A stretch of DNA of 34,214 bases, taken from Fibrobacter sp. (GTDB taxonomy: Bacteria; Fibrobacterota; Chitinivibrionia; Chitinivibrionales; Chitinispirillaceae). Positions within the stretch are counted from its first letter, which is position 1. Each line of letters begins with the position of its first letter. Positions 19,001-26,541 of this stretch are shown here, one piece after another. The position numbers and the translations under genes are program-made. The notes under the pieces were generated by a model. It did no database searches, was not told the DNA's origin, and worked only from the letters and a program-made list of their open reading frames with translations. The stretch spans positions 1 through 34,214 of the forward strand of contig JAAYIG010000050.1 in the NCBI GenBank assembly GCA_012523595.1, read 5' to 3'.

Positions 19001-20233
19001 GGGCTTGCCTGCGCAAAGATAAACGATCACAAGAGGGCAATCGACTCTTTTGTGAAGGCATCCACACTATGGTCTTCAGATCCGGATATCTGGTATCACC
19101 TGGGACTCTCATATAGTATAACAGGACGTCACGAGGAGGCGGTCAAGGCCTTCAGGGAGGCATCGAATCTTGCCCCATCACGTCATGAAATCTGGCATAA
19201 CCTGGGTCTTTCCCTTAAATCTCTGGAAAACTATCAGGAAGCCATAGACGCCTTTACAGCAGCTTTAAACATCGCTCCTGAAAAAGCCGAAACCCTGGTC
19301 AATATGGGACAATGCCAGTATTATCTGGGAAAATACGATGAGGCTAAAGAGACATTTACACAGGCTGTAAAGTTTGAACCCGAAAACCTCGATACCCTGT
19401 TTCATCTGGGACTTGCCTGTCATGCGCAAGGCCAATACACTGAGGCTATCAGCCACTACAAGGAAATAACTGAGAAAAAGCCGGATTCAGGAGATGCCTG
19501 GTACAATATGGCACTTGCATTCCATGCTCTTGCAGATTACCCGAAAGCCATTGAAATCTACAATATCACAGTGAAAAAATGGCCACAGAATGGCCCTGCA
19601 TGGTACAACCTGGGTCTTGCTTATCATACGGTAAAGAAGCTCGACAAGGCAGTGAAAGCTTATCGTGAGGCAGGCCGGCTTAATCCAGATCAGGCAGAAA
19701 TATGGTATCATCTGGGTTTATCGTTCCATGCATTGGAGCAGTTCGGTGAAGCAATCCAGGCATATCGCAGGACTGTCCATCTTGTCCCTGACAATTTTGA
19801 CGCATGGTTGAATCTTGGCCTTGCCTATCAGGCCTGGGGACAGCATCTGGATGCAATGGATTGCTTCTCCAGAGCTTCGGAATTAAAACCCGATAACCCG
19901 GATGCCCTTGGGTATCTTGCTGTAAGCTGTTATGAAACAGGAGACTATAAAAAATCCCTGGATTCAGCAATAAAGGCACTAGAACTTAAACCAGATGAGA
20001 CCTGGATAATGGGATATGCTCTTCTCTCCTCTGCTCTGAGCAGACATACCGATAAGGCAATAGAGTACATGGAAAAAATATCGTCTCTTGACCCCTCCGG
20101 AAATGAACTAAGCAGGGTTCTTTACAATCTTAACAACTTTCTAAAGAAAAATCCTTCCAGGGAGGATCTGGAGGTGATTAAATCCAGACTTCAGGAATCT
20201 CTTCAAGACAATGAAGCAATGCAGATATCCTGA
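16043..20233 (+). CDS. STAND-like P-loop NTPase with about 22 C-terminal tetratricopeptide repeats
   Basis: 1396 residues. The N-terminus has a P-loop GHDGLGKTS (55-63) and a Walker-B-like strand ALILAIDSYEYL near 204-215, in an AAA/STAND arrangement that runs to about residue 340. A helical region (about 340-560) follows. Residues about 567-1345 are nearly uninterrupted 34-residue TPRs with the pattern AWYNLGLA...Y.EAI..F..A..L.P, about 22 of them. No signal peptide or membrane segment is present, so it is cytoplasmic. TPR-STAND proteins act as nucleotide-switched signalling or scaffold ATPases, some in phage defence. No effector domain is visible here. AGGAGA lies 6 nt before the ATG. The acyl-activating gene starts 16 nt downstream, so the two form an operon. 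Confidence 0.85.
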   Translation: MGKEIFTGRVLLTRFFKEFFLKALEESKDSRSFLPFRKQRDQEEIVNPRIFLFHGHDGLGKTSALNACIRVAEDAAEEAKKELNVIHIDWKQWYSEKCSIPGTPREFNNSLCTILTGKSLGIESCLANCKSISEKVQKLDDLLKNIAGDEWPKEIFADSDPNTTYNEWIQSKLTKQDIEFLGKSEDLRAEAIANGLAEASLENALILAIDSYEYLPPEIDQWLHRAFFGKIYNQKNRIITIVSGCNGFTRGFRNELPEELLFQFDFSTNPMTLSDIASIASKEGIALTEEEIYRIEQCTAGFPLFVRDLALYRKNGIGPEIIPETYSAELPSPMEVAEGVTSRFLGFCTDQTIRERVFSLAMLRHYDESFLGQLWGVSPTDVQKNIKELAEQFSFISGNSVDPLVRSCLINFLMGEFAKKGKSLLSGFFENYSNICTSYFQEQLTAIQDQEPASGKRYENHRYRAGLANYIDGLMWGSPKSVIELIPGIYLELQYFCPSLAIQILWQLKEFEPVIPGKSVPTLELLQRGGLLADRSLVLDSLPVQEVEREIVDFLSGCSQLSDLQKSLLHQKLGEMELRMGNFSASMEQFGKALSAGPVYEDGYLYDDFVMLGYGFLKEGKLDLAVSAFSNAVLIRGDRFVPLHESGIAQVKLKQYDSAATSLTRASEINPENQETWFNLGLACAALDRYEEAIDAFTNATKKGPQRAEIWFEAAKAYTSVKRYNEAIKAYEEVVKLDAENYEAWFRMGQCCSMQGLSDKAVEAFRKAIEIKYDYTEAVMAMGQELYDRGFFAESAEAFEHAVSLDKNDFVAWNSLALSYYHAENYEKAIESAQAAAALKNDESEPLMTIGHAQTALGNFAGADEAYARASEINPDNPEIWNHIGNSFYAQSLYTEAISAFEKSIKLNPVQESTWLSIGLAYQVQENFPKAVESFAKAVEIEPGNSESWFQKGRVHMSLEQYKDAAECFGKSVEINPDSHDAWYRRGLACAKINDHKRAIDSFVKASTLWSSDPDIWYHLGLSYSITGRHEEAVKAFREASNLAPSRHEIWHNLGLSLKSLENYQEAIDAFTAALNIAPEKAETLVNMGQCQYYLGKYDEAKETFTQAVKFEPENLDTLFHLGLACHAQGQYTEAISHYKEITEKKPDSGDAWYNMALAFHALADYPKAIEIYNITVKKWPQNGPAWYNLGLAYHTVKKLDKAVKAYREAGRLNPDQAEIWYHLGLSFHALEQFGEAIQAYRRTVHLVPDNFDAWLNLGLAYQAWGQHLDAMDCFSRASELKPDNPDALGYLAVSCYETGDYKKSLDSAIKALELKPDETWIMGYALLSSALSRHTDKAIEYMEKISSLDPSGNELSRVLYNLNNFLKKNPSREDLEVIKSRLQESLQDNEAMQIS

Positions 20234-20249
20234 GTTTGTGGAGTAGTAC

Positions 20250-22910
20250 ATGAATAAACTGGTATATGCTGACCTGCTTCGAAATTCTCTTTTGACACAC
20301 GCACAAAAAGCATGCTTGCATATAAAAAGAGAGGGCAGATATCAGAGCTGGACCTATGCAGATTTTCATCGTGATCTCAACCGGCTCTGTTCAGTTTTAA
20401 AAAAACAGGGCCTTAAAAAGGGATATAATGCAATCGTAATCGGAGAGAACTCGCCTGAATGGGTAATCGCTTTCCATGGAATTTTCCTCACAGGTGCATG
20501 TGCAGTTCCGGTTGATCCGAACATCCCCCCGTCGGAAATTGAATCAATCCTGTCAATTACCGAGGCGAAAATTGTTTTCTGCTCTCCGGTTTACCTCAAT
20601 CTGTTCCGTACTCTTAAGCAAAAATATGGATTCCTGGAAAAAATCGTTCTTCTGGCAAATCGTTCAGATGAGAAAGAACCTCTTTTTGAGGAGTTCATCG
20701 CTTCCGGTAATGAGGAAAAGGATGCTTTTTCGGAGAAATTCGAACCGGATGATCCAGTAGCGATCATCTTTACCTCCGGTACCACTGGTAAAGCAAAAGG
20801 AGCTGTTCTCTGCCAGAAAAACTATACCGTTGTGTCCAGATATGCTGTTCCAAGAATGAACGTTGGTCCGGATGATACGATGTGCGCGGTTCTTCCGCTA
20901 CATCATGTTTTCGGGTTCGCGGCATGTTTGGCTGCAGCCCTGTCAAGCGGCATGGATGTGGTTCTTGTTCCTTTTGTTAAGGGGCCCCTGATCCTTGAGG
21001 CACTAAGAGAAAAAAGTGTGACAATTCTGCCCGTAGTCCCTAAAATGATCGCTCTTTTCTATGAAAGCATCCTGCATAACGTTAAGAAAAAAGGACCGGT
21101 TGTTTCAACTGCCTTCAAGGGAATGAAGACTGCCTCTGCCATGGTAGGAGATACTCTGGGACAGGAATTCAGGCGAAAGCTGTTTTCGAGTGTACACAGT
21201 AACTTCGGTGGGAAACTGCGGCTTGTGATTTCCGGCGGTGCTGCACTGGAGAAAAAGTACTGGAATGGTTTCCGGCTTCTTGGATTCAACATAGTTGAAG
21301 GTTATGGATTGACAGAGACACTTGGCCCTATTACACTCTGCCCGGGTAATGATCCCCGGTTGGGTTCAGTCGGACCGGTTCTTGGTGAAAACGAAATAAA
21401 GATCATCGATGCTTCTGAGTCAGGTATCGGAGAGGTGTTGCTTCGCGGCAACTGTGTTTTCAAAGGATACTACAAAAACGATGAGTTGACAGCAGAAGTT
21501 TTCGACAAGGATGGATGGTTTCATACAGGGGATCTGGGGAAACTGGATAAAGATGGCTATCTTTACCTGTCAGGCAGAAAAAAGGACATGATTGTGCTTG
21601 ACACCGGAAAAAACGTCTACCCTGATGAACTTGAGGATTATTACGGTGCATCTCCACTAATCGAGGAACTGGGAATTTTCGGTGTAAAGCAAAATGGGCC
21701 CGAAATAGTTGCCGCTACTATCGTTCCATCACTGGAGATCAGAAAAACCCATTCCATAAAACAGGCCACAGAAATTATCTATAACGAGCTTATCAGGATG
21801 GGAAAAGATCTGCCTGTTTACCGGCGCATTTCCGATTTCGCCACAGTCTACTCCCCTCTTCCCAGAACCACAACACGTAAACTCAAGAAACAGGAATTGC
21901 TTAAAATCTACAACTCAATCAAACGTAAATCCAGTAACCGTCTGGTTCCTGAGGAGCAGCTTTCGGTACTGGAGATGGCTCTGATGAGTACTGAGGAGTA
22001 TTACGGAGTTGTAGAGAGCATAAAGAAAGTTTCTGAGAAGATCGATGCCCAGATAATAAACCCGCGTTCTCATCTGGAAATAGACCTGGGACTCGATTCA
22101 CTTAAAAGGATAGAACTTCTGAGCGAAATTGAGAAACGCTTCTCCATCCACATAACCGAAGATGTATTCGACAAGATGGAATCAATAGGCGATCTTGTTT
22201 CGATGGTTAAAGAAGGCAGATATAATCCTAAAGAAGCATCCGTTGAGAACATAATGAGTCTTAAGGAACGGATTCTTTCGGAAAGCACCGGTATAATAAA
22301 GTTGCCACGGGATGAGTCTTTTCTTGGCCAGACCTCGGTTGTTCTGAGCAAAATTGCAGGTGCCGTGCTGAGTGTGGATGCAACTGGAACAGACCTGTTT
22401 AGGAAGCATTCATCACCACTGATCTTTGCATCCAACCACTCTCATCAACTCGATGCCTGCTGGATTCTCAATGCTCTTCCGGATGAATATAAGAAGGGGA
22501 CGTTCTTTCTTCCCGAAAAGGAGACCAGCAATCTTTACCAGGTTCCCTATTCTTTGCATCGCAGAAATATGCTCAAACCGGGGAAAAATGGTGACCCTAT
22601 CGAGATGCTGAAGATTTATCTCATGGTTTTACGCAGTTCCAGAAATCTGATAGTTTTCCCGGAAGGCGATATAGATAAAAGCGGAATCCTCAGACCATTC
22701 AAATCAGGAATAGGGTTGCTTGCACGGGAAACAGGTGCCACAATAGTGCCGGTACGGATAAAACCTAAGGGAGAGGAAAACAGAAGGACAATTGTGGCAT
22801 TTGGAAAACCAATCGTGTTTTCTGAACTGGTTTCAACTGGAATCTGCAGACCAGATTGCCCTGCAGAGGATATTTCAGAGTATATCCGGTCGGTTGTAAG
22901 CGGGTTGTAA
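20250..22910 (+). CDS. Acyl-AMP ligase / acyl carrier / PlsC-type acyltransferase fusion
   Basis: 886 residues with three domains in order. The AMP-binding ligase (about 1-555) has FTSGTTGK at 174-181, YGLTETLGP near 352 and GWFHTGDLG near 422. The carrier domain (about 575-660) has LGLDSLKR, in which S617 would carry phosphopantetheine. The lysophospholipid acyltransferase domain (about 690-886) has NHSHQLD (729-735, the NH-x4-D motif) and FPEG (803-806). The layout implies that a fatty acid is activated, loaded on the built-in carrier and transferred to a lipid or other acceptor in one polypeptide, like an Aas-type enzyme with its own ACP. The substrate is unknown. No membrane helices are obvious. 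GGAG lies 7 nt before the start. Confidence 0.9.
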   Translation: MNKLVYADLLRNSLLTHAQKACLHIKREGRYQSWTYADFHRDLNRLCSVLKKQGLKKGYNAIVIGENSPEWVIAFHGIFLTGACAVPVDPNIPPSEIESILSITEAKIVFCSPVYLNLFRTLKQKYGFLEKIVLLANRSDEKEPLFEEFIASGNEEKDAFSEKFEPDDPVAIIFTSGTTGKAKGAVLCQKNYTVVSRYAVPRMNVGPDDTMCAVLPLHHVFGFAACLAAALSSGMDVVLVPFVKGPLILEALREKSVTILPVVPKMIALFYESILHNVKKKGPVVSTAFKGMKTASAMVGDTLGQEFRRKLFSSVHSNFGGKLRLVISGGAALEKKYWNGFRLLGFNIVEGYGLTETLGPITLCPGNDPRLGSVGPVLGENEIKIIDASESGIGEVLLRGNCVFKGYYKNDELTAEVFDKDGWFHTGDLGKLDKDGYLYLSGRKKDMIVLDTGKNVYPDELEDYYGASPLIEELGIFGVKQNGPEIVAATIVPSLEIRKTHSIKQATEIIYNELIRMGKDLPVYRRISDFATVYSPLPRTTTRKLKKQELLKIYNSIKRKSSNRLVPEEQLSVLEMALMSTEEYYGVVESIKKVSEKIDAQIINPRSHLEIDLGLDSLKRIELLSEIEKRFSIHITEDVFDKMESIGDLVSMVKEGRYNPKEASVENIMSLKERILSESTGIIKLPRDESFLGQTSVVLSKIAGAVLSVDATGTDLFRKHSSPLIFASNHSHQLDACWILNALPDEYKKGTFFLPEKETSNLYQVPYSLHRRNMLKPGKNGDPIEMLKIYLMVLRSSRNLIVFPEGDIDKSGILRPFKSGIGLLARETGATIVPVRIKPKGEENRRTIVAFGKPIVFSELVSTGICRPDCPAEDISEYIRSVVSGL

Positions 22911-23093
22911 TCAACTGCCTGCCTGCAATCAAACATCCGGGTCTTCTTATTCCTTTTTTCATTCTTTGCTCTTTTCTCCGCATCTTCACATGATTCTCTC
23001 ATTCTCTTTTTATAACAGCTATCATCCTTGCTGTTCTGTCCTGCATGGTACATTTTTACTGATATCCCCTCTCCTGCTGTGGTTTGTTATCAG

Positions 23094-23981
23094 ATGTTGT
23101 TTTACCGATTAGTTTTTTTAACTTTCATACTTGTTCAGCTCTGTTACCCCTCGGAAAGATGGCAGTATTCGCTGGATGCTGATTTAACAGTAGCCCTCAA
23201 TACATTCAGTAGTAACTGGAAAAGCAAAGATGCAGGAAGTCTGGCATGGGTTTCAAAAATGACTGTTATGGTGAAAAAACGGTTGTACGAGAAAGCTCTT
23301 TCAGAAACAACAATCAAACTCATTTTTGGACAGACAAAGTTACAGGACAAAAGCACTAAAAGATGGTCTTCGCCGGAGAAATCGTCGGATGATATTCAGG
23401 TGCAGTCGGTTTTACGCTTTGATATCGGAAAATTTATAGATCCTTTTTTATCGGCTCACTTGAGGAGCCAGTTTGTAGATAACAGAAGGGATACAGATAA
23501 AAGGTATCTTAACCCTGTAGAGTTTACTGAGAGTCTGGGATTTGCACGCGACCTGATAAAAACCAAGAGTATAACCTGGAATACCAGATTTGGATGTGCG
23601 CTTCGCCAGAGAATCGACTCTGATCATCCACTGCCAAAAGATACAGTCGGCCATACCTTGTATGTTCTTGATATTGTTAAAGATGGCGGTGGTGAGATCG
23701 TGTCGGAGTTTAAGTTTTTGAAACCTCAGACTCTGATGGTTAATAGCAAGCTGAAGATTTTCTCTGCTTTTATCAGTTCTGAGGCCACAAAGAAAGCGGA
23801 AACTGATTTTTGGAGGTATCCGGATGTTTCACTGGAGACCTCTGTGAGTTTTTTCCTTACCCGCAACCTGATTCTTTCATACTACTACAACATCATTTAT
23901 GATCGTGAATTCGACAAAATGCCCAGATCAAAGCAAACTCTGGGAGCAGGCCTGGGTATTGATCTCACCTCTGGAAAGTAA
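23094..23981 (+). CDS. DUF3078-like outer-membrane protein
   Basis: About 295 residues from ATG 23094, which gives a clean signal peptide (MLFYRLVFLTFILVQLCYP). An upstream TTG (23028) would bury it. After WQYSLDADLTVALNTFSSNW the protein shows the strand-rich pattern of the Bacteroidetes/Fibrobacter DUF3078 family: a repeated NW or SW segment, SSDDIQVQSVLRFDIGKF, LSAHLRSQF, and a terminal LILSYYYNIIYD...LGAGLGIDL. This is probably an outer-membrane barrel, and the family has no assigned function. It follows the acyltransferase by about 180 nt. The ribosome-binding site is weak. Confidence 0.7.
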   Translation: MLFYRLVFLTFILVQLCYPSERWQYSLDADLTVALNTFSSNWKSKDAGSLAWVSKMTVMVKKRLYEKALSETTIKLIFGQTKLQDKSTKRWSSPEKSSDDIQVQSVLRFDIGKFIDPFLSAHLRSQFVDNRRDTDKRYLNPVEFTESLGFARDLIKTKSITWNTRFGCALRQRIDSDHPLPKDTVGHTLYVLDIVKDGGGEIVSEFKFLKPQTLMVNSKLKIFSAFISSEATKKAETDFWRYPDVSLETSVSFFLTRNLILSYYYNIIYDREFDKMPRSKQTLGAGLGIDLTSGK

Positions 23982-24038
23982 CGGTTTTTAAGGTTTGTTC
24001 CGCAGCCACATCTTGACTAAAAAATTATACACTCCTAT

Positions 24039-24062
24039 GTGTACACCATGTAGAATCTACAT
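24039..24062. promoter_or_regulatory. Palindromic operator candidate upstream of the antitoxin-like gene
   Basis: ATGTAGA-A-TCTACAT (24048-24062) is a perfect 15-nt palindrome. The 8-nt palindrome GTGTACAC (24039-24046) adjoins it. A -35-like TTGACT is at 24013. The site ends 43 nt before the ATG of the antitoxin-like gene, the usual place for an autoregulatory antitoxin operator. Confidence 0.45.
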
Positions 24063-24105
24063 TAAGTAATCCGGACTTTTTACTTGAATTTACAGGAGCT
24101 TACAC

Positions 24106-24339
24106 ATGCATACCGCTATAGTTATTAAACAGAAAGTCAATTCCGATAAAATTGTACTCAGCTTTCCTGAGATAAGGAAACTTATTGGAAGAGAGGTTGA
24201 AATAATAGTTCTTGTGGAAGGAGAAATTGAGGATAGTTCGGTACCGCCACGGGCATTACAGAATTCAGGTCACGTTGCCGGATCTGTAGTCCTTGATGAA
24301 GAAGCGATGAAACAGATCCTTGCAAATCGTTTCCTTTGA
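24106..24339 (+). CDS. Small antitoxin-like protein without an adjacent toxin
   Basis: 77 residues. The N-terminal half (MHTAIVIKQKVNSDKIVLSF and on to GREVEIIVLV) reads as short strands like the swapped-hairpin antitoxins that bind DNA. The C-terminal AGSVVLDEEAMKQILANRF resembles the acidic toxin-neutralising tail of antitoxins paired with PIN or RelE toxins. AGGAG lies 7-8 nt before the ATG. No toxin gene follows: the next 280 nt are REP-like repeats and the next gene is a transporter on the other strand. It may be an orphan, the remnant of a lost pair, or act with a toxin elsewhere. Confidence 0.6.
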   Translation: MHTAIVIKQKVNSDKIVLSFPEIRKLIGREVEIIVLVEGEIEDSSVPPRALQNSGHVAGSVVLDEEAMKQILANRFL

Positions 24340-24350
24340 ATCCTACGTTG

Positions 24351-24449
24351 TCTCGGAGGTGAAAATGTGACTTAATCAGTTAAATTACAGGGTTACCTCG
24401 AAGGTGAAACCGTGACTTAACTCGTTAAATCACGTAGTTATCTCTGAGG
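24351..24449 (+). repeat. Three tandem REP-like units, 45-nt period
   Basis: CTCGGAGGTG at 24352, CTCGAAGGTG at 24397 and CTCTGAGG at 24442 are spaced exactly 45 nt apart. The first two continue GTGAAAAT/ACCGTGACTTAA and then a GTTAAATTAC/GTTAAATCAC end. In unit 2, GTGACTTAA (24412-24420) and TTAAATCAC (24425-24433) pair 8 of 9 around CTCG, a second hairpin after the CCTC/GAGG one. The same core recurs near 31541, 31666, 32036, 32164, 33677, 33755 and 33868. Confidence 0.7.
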
Positions 24450-24623
24450 AAAAATCTGATAAAAGCTTTTCCAGGAAAAATGTACAGGCGACATTAACCA
24501 GGAGGCCGGAAGCGCATTTTCTACTATAATAGTGGATCTGCTTTTTCAGGTCTGAAACCCGGGACATTACTCTACGGTAATTGGTGGAGGTTCCCTTTTC
24601 AGTGTGTTTCCTGAAATTGAATT
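24450..24623. other. Non-coding spacer after the tandem repeats
   Basis: Together with the repeats, this makes about 285 nt between the antitoxin-like gene and the end of the SemiSWEET gene. I see a short TCTACTATAATAGTGGA-like palindrome around 24519-24535 and nothing coding. Confidence 0.4.
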
Positions 24624-24878
24624 CTATTTGTATTTGATTTTGAAGATCAGGATTATTATCGCGAAAACAAGCGTAACAGAGTTAGCCAGAATAACAGGCC
24701 ACTCCCCAAGAATTATACCGTATATCAGCCACAGCAGCACGCCAATTGCGAAAAGCAGAAACATTGTAAAGGAAAGATCTCTTGCGGACCGGGTTTTCCA
24801 GACTCTCAGAACCTGAGGCACAAAAGAGATGGTTGTGAGTGTTCCTCCCATCAATCCTATAAGCATCTCTATTTTCAT
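24624..24878 (-). CDS. SemiSWEET-type sugar transporter
   Basis: 84 residues from ATG 24878 with three membrane helices, the size of a bacterial SemiSWEET protomer, which dimerises to carry sugars across the inner membrane. Helix 1 contains TTISFVPQVLRVWKTRSARD, with the Pro-Gln loop signature. The middle helix LSFTMFLLFAIGVLLWLIYG and the last helix (VILANSVTLVFAIIILIFKI) fit the family, including the conserved Asn of helix 3. The longer frame to 24911 adds a charged stretch with no family match. GGAAA lies 5 nt upstream of the chosen start. The neighbours do not indicate which sugar it carries. Confidence 0.9.
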   Translation of the reverse strand: MKIEMLIGLMGGTLTTISFVPQVLRVWKTRSARDLSFTMFLLFAIGVLLWLIYGIILGEWPVILANSVTLVFAIIILIFKIKYK

Positions 24879-25048
24879 TGTATTTCCAGTCCTATTACGT
24901 ATAAAAGACAAACTCTCTGTATGAGTCTGAAAATATATCCTGTCTTCTTTAGAAAAATCGCCTCTCTATCATATTTATAATGATTCCCTTTTAACTGATG
25001 TATTTATTATTTTGAGATGTTAAAATTCCTTTTCTTTCAGGAGAGCGC

Positions 25049-26389
25049 ATGTTTGGCTGTCATTTGGGGAAACTGTTTCAGGTTACTATAGCTGGTGGAT
25101 CATACCAGGAAGGGCTGACATCTGTAATTCAGGGTGTTCCCCCGGGAATATCTTTAAATGAGCAGGAGATTTATGGTGATCTTTTGTTGAGGAAGCCTGG
25201 CGCAGATGAGCTTTCTTCACCTCGTAAGGAACCGGATCTGCCTCTGATCTACAGTGGTCTCAATGCAGCCGATACAATAGAGGAAGCAGGAAACGAGAAC
25301 CACACAAATGGCACTCCCTTAACTGTACTAATCCCGAATCTGGACCGTCATTTTATTCATATCAAACAGTACCAGGATACAAACAGAACACCTCGTCCTG
25401 GCCATGCCTCATTTGCTTCCTTCATGAAATACGGTCCTGATGATGATGCTATCGGGGCAGGAATTTTCAGTGGACGATACACATCTGCGATTGTGGCTGC
25501 CGGTTATATCGCAAAGAAGATACTGCGTTTATCAGGAATTAATGTGTTCTCTTATGTTAAAGAAATGGGAGGCGTAAGCTGCCCTGAGATGAACCATGAT
25601 CTCATCAGAGAAAAGGCAGAGAGCTACAAAGAGATGCGCAGGGATTTTGATCCTTTTTATCAGGAGATATATGTAAAGAACCGCATCACCATGTCTATGC
25701 GTTTTCTGGAAAAGGTGCGGATTTTCTCGGAGATAGAGAAGGAAATCGATGCAATACGTGATAAGGCTCCTATTCCTGACAAAAAGGAGATCAGTGAAAA
25801 ATACGACGTTCATCCTGTCTTGAACTGTCCTGACCTGGAAGTTGCCCAGGCAATGGTTGATGCAGTGAACCGGATTTCTGCCACTGGGGATTCTGCTGGC
25901 GGAGTAATAGAGGTGATCGCCACAGGAGTTCCTGCAGGGATGGGAGAACCGGTGTTTGAAAAGCTTGATGCTGAATTAGGGAGAATGCTGGGCATAGCAG
26001 CAGTCAAGGGAGTAGAGATTGGTGCCGGCTTTGCCGTCAAAGACATGACCGGTTACCAATCAAATGACAGGATGCACTCAGAAAGTGGTAAAGTTGTGTT
26101 TGATTCCAACAATGCCGGCGGGATTACAGGTGGCCTGGCAACCGGGCAGGATATCGTTGCACGTCTTGCTATAAAGCCGACTCCTACTATCGACAAGAAA
26201 CAGAATACAATTGACAAGTATACTTATGAAAATAAGGAGTTGGCGGCAATAACCCGTCGTGATCCCACAATTGTGGCCAGAATCTGGCCGGTTGCGGAGA
26301 ACTACACTGCCATTGTTCTGCTCGACCAGTTGATTGCGCATCTTGGATACCAGGCTTTACGGAGAACGGTTCCGGACTCAGGCAGATAG
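25049..26389 (+). CDS. Chorismate synthase homologue with altered active-site residues and an insertion
   Basis: 446 residues aligning along its length with AroC: MFGCHLGKLFQVTI, GVPPGISL, RKPG...PRKEPD, RPGHAS, VAAGYIAKKIL, ATGVPAGMGEPVF, VKGVEIGAGF, NNAGGITGGLATGQ and LAIKPTPTI. Changes at conserved sites stand out. GESHG reads GGSYQEG (Tyr19 in place of the catalytic His). SSARETA reads SGRYTSA. GRHDPC reads TRRDPT (Asp405 kept) and RAVPVxEAM reads RIWPVAENY. His119 of RPGH is kept. About 80 residues (175-255), largely helical and charged, are inserted after the first third. CAGGAGAG precedes the ATG. It may be a divergent AroC or a paralogue with another FMN-dependent role. No other shikimate gene is nearby. 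Confidence 0.85.
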   Translation: MFGCHLGKLFQVTIAGGSYQEGLTSVIQGVPPGISLNEQEIYGDLLLRKPGADELSSPRKEPDLPLIYSGLNAADTIEEAGNENHTNGTPLTVLIPNLDRHFIHIKQYQDTNRTPRPGHASFASFMKYGPDDDAIGAGIFSGRYTSAIVAAGYIAKKILRLSGINVFSYVKEMGGVSCPEMNHDLIREKAESYKEMRRDFDPFYQEIYVKNRITMSMRFLEKVRIFSEIEKEIDAIRDKAPIPDKKEISEKYDVHPVLNCPDLEVAQAMVDAVNRISATGDSAGGVIEVIATGVPAGMGEPVFEKLDAELGRMLGIAAVKGVEIGAGFAVKDMTGYQSNDRMHSESGKVVFDSNNAGGITGGLATGQDIVARLAIKPTPTIDKKQNTIDKYTYENKELAAITRRDPTIVARIWPVAENYTAIVLLDQLIAHLGYQALRRTVPDSGR

Positions 26390-26541
26390 TTTGTTAAAAT
26401 TTGGGTTCAAAAAAGCGTGCAATTATAGTATTATTATCATTTAAGCGATTTATTTTGTCTATTGTCTATTAATATAGATATGAACGTATTAAGGAAATTT
26501 CCCCACTAAAAACGGAAATACAGGTAGCAGGAAGGGTAAAT

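Noticed and set aside
17745-20080. DNA-level tandem repeats in the STAND gene
   Set aside because: The periodicity of about 102 nt reflects 34-residue TPRs. The nucleotide sequences of the repeats are well diverged.
24351-24449. Possible CRISPR array because of regular 45-nt spacing
   Set aside because: There are only three units, they differ from each other, there are no unique spacers between constant repeats, and no cas gene is near. The core is shared with REP-like units elsewhere.
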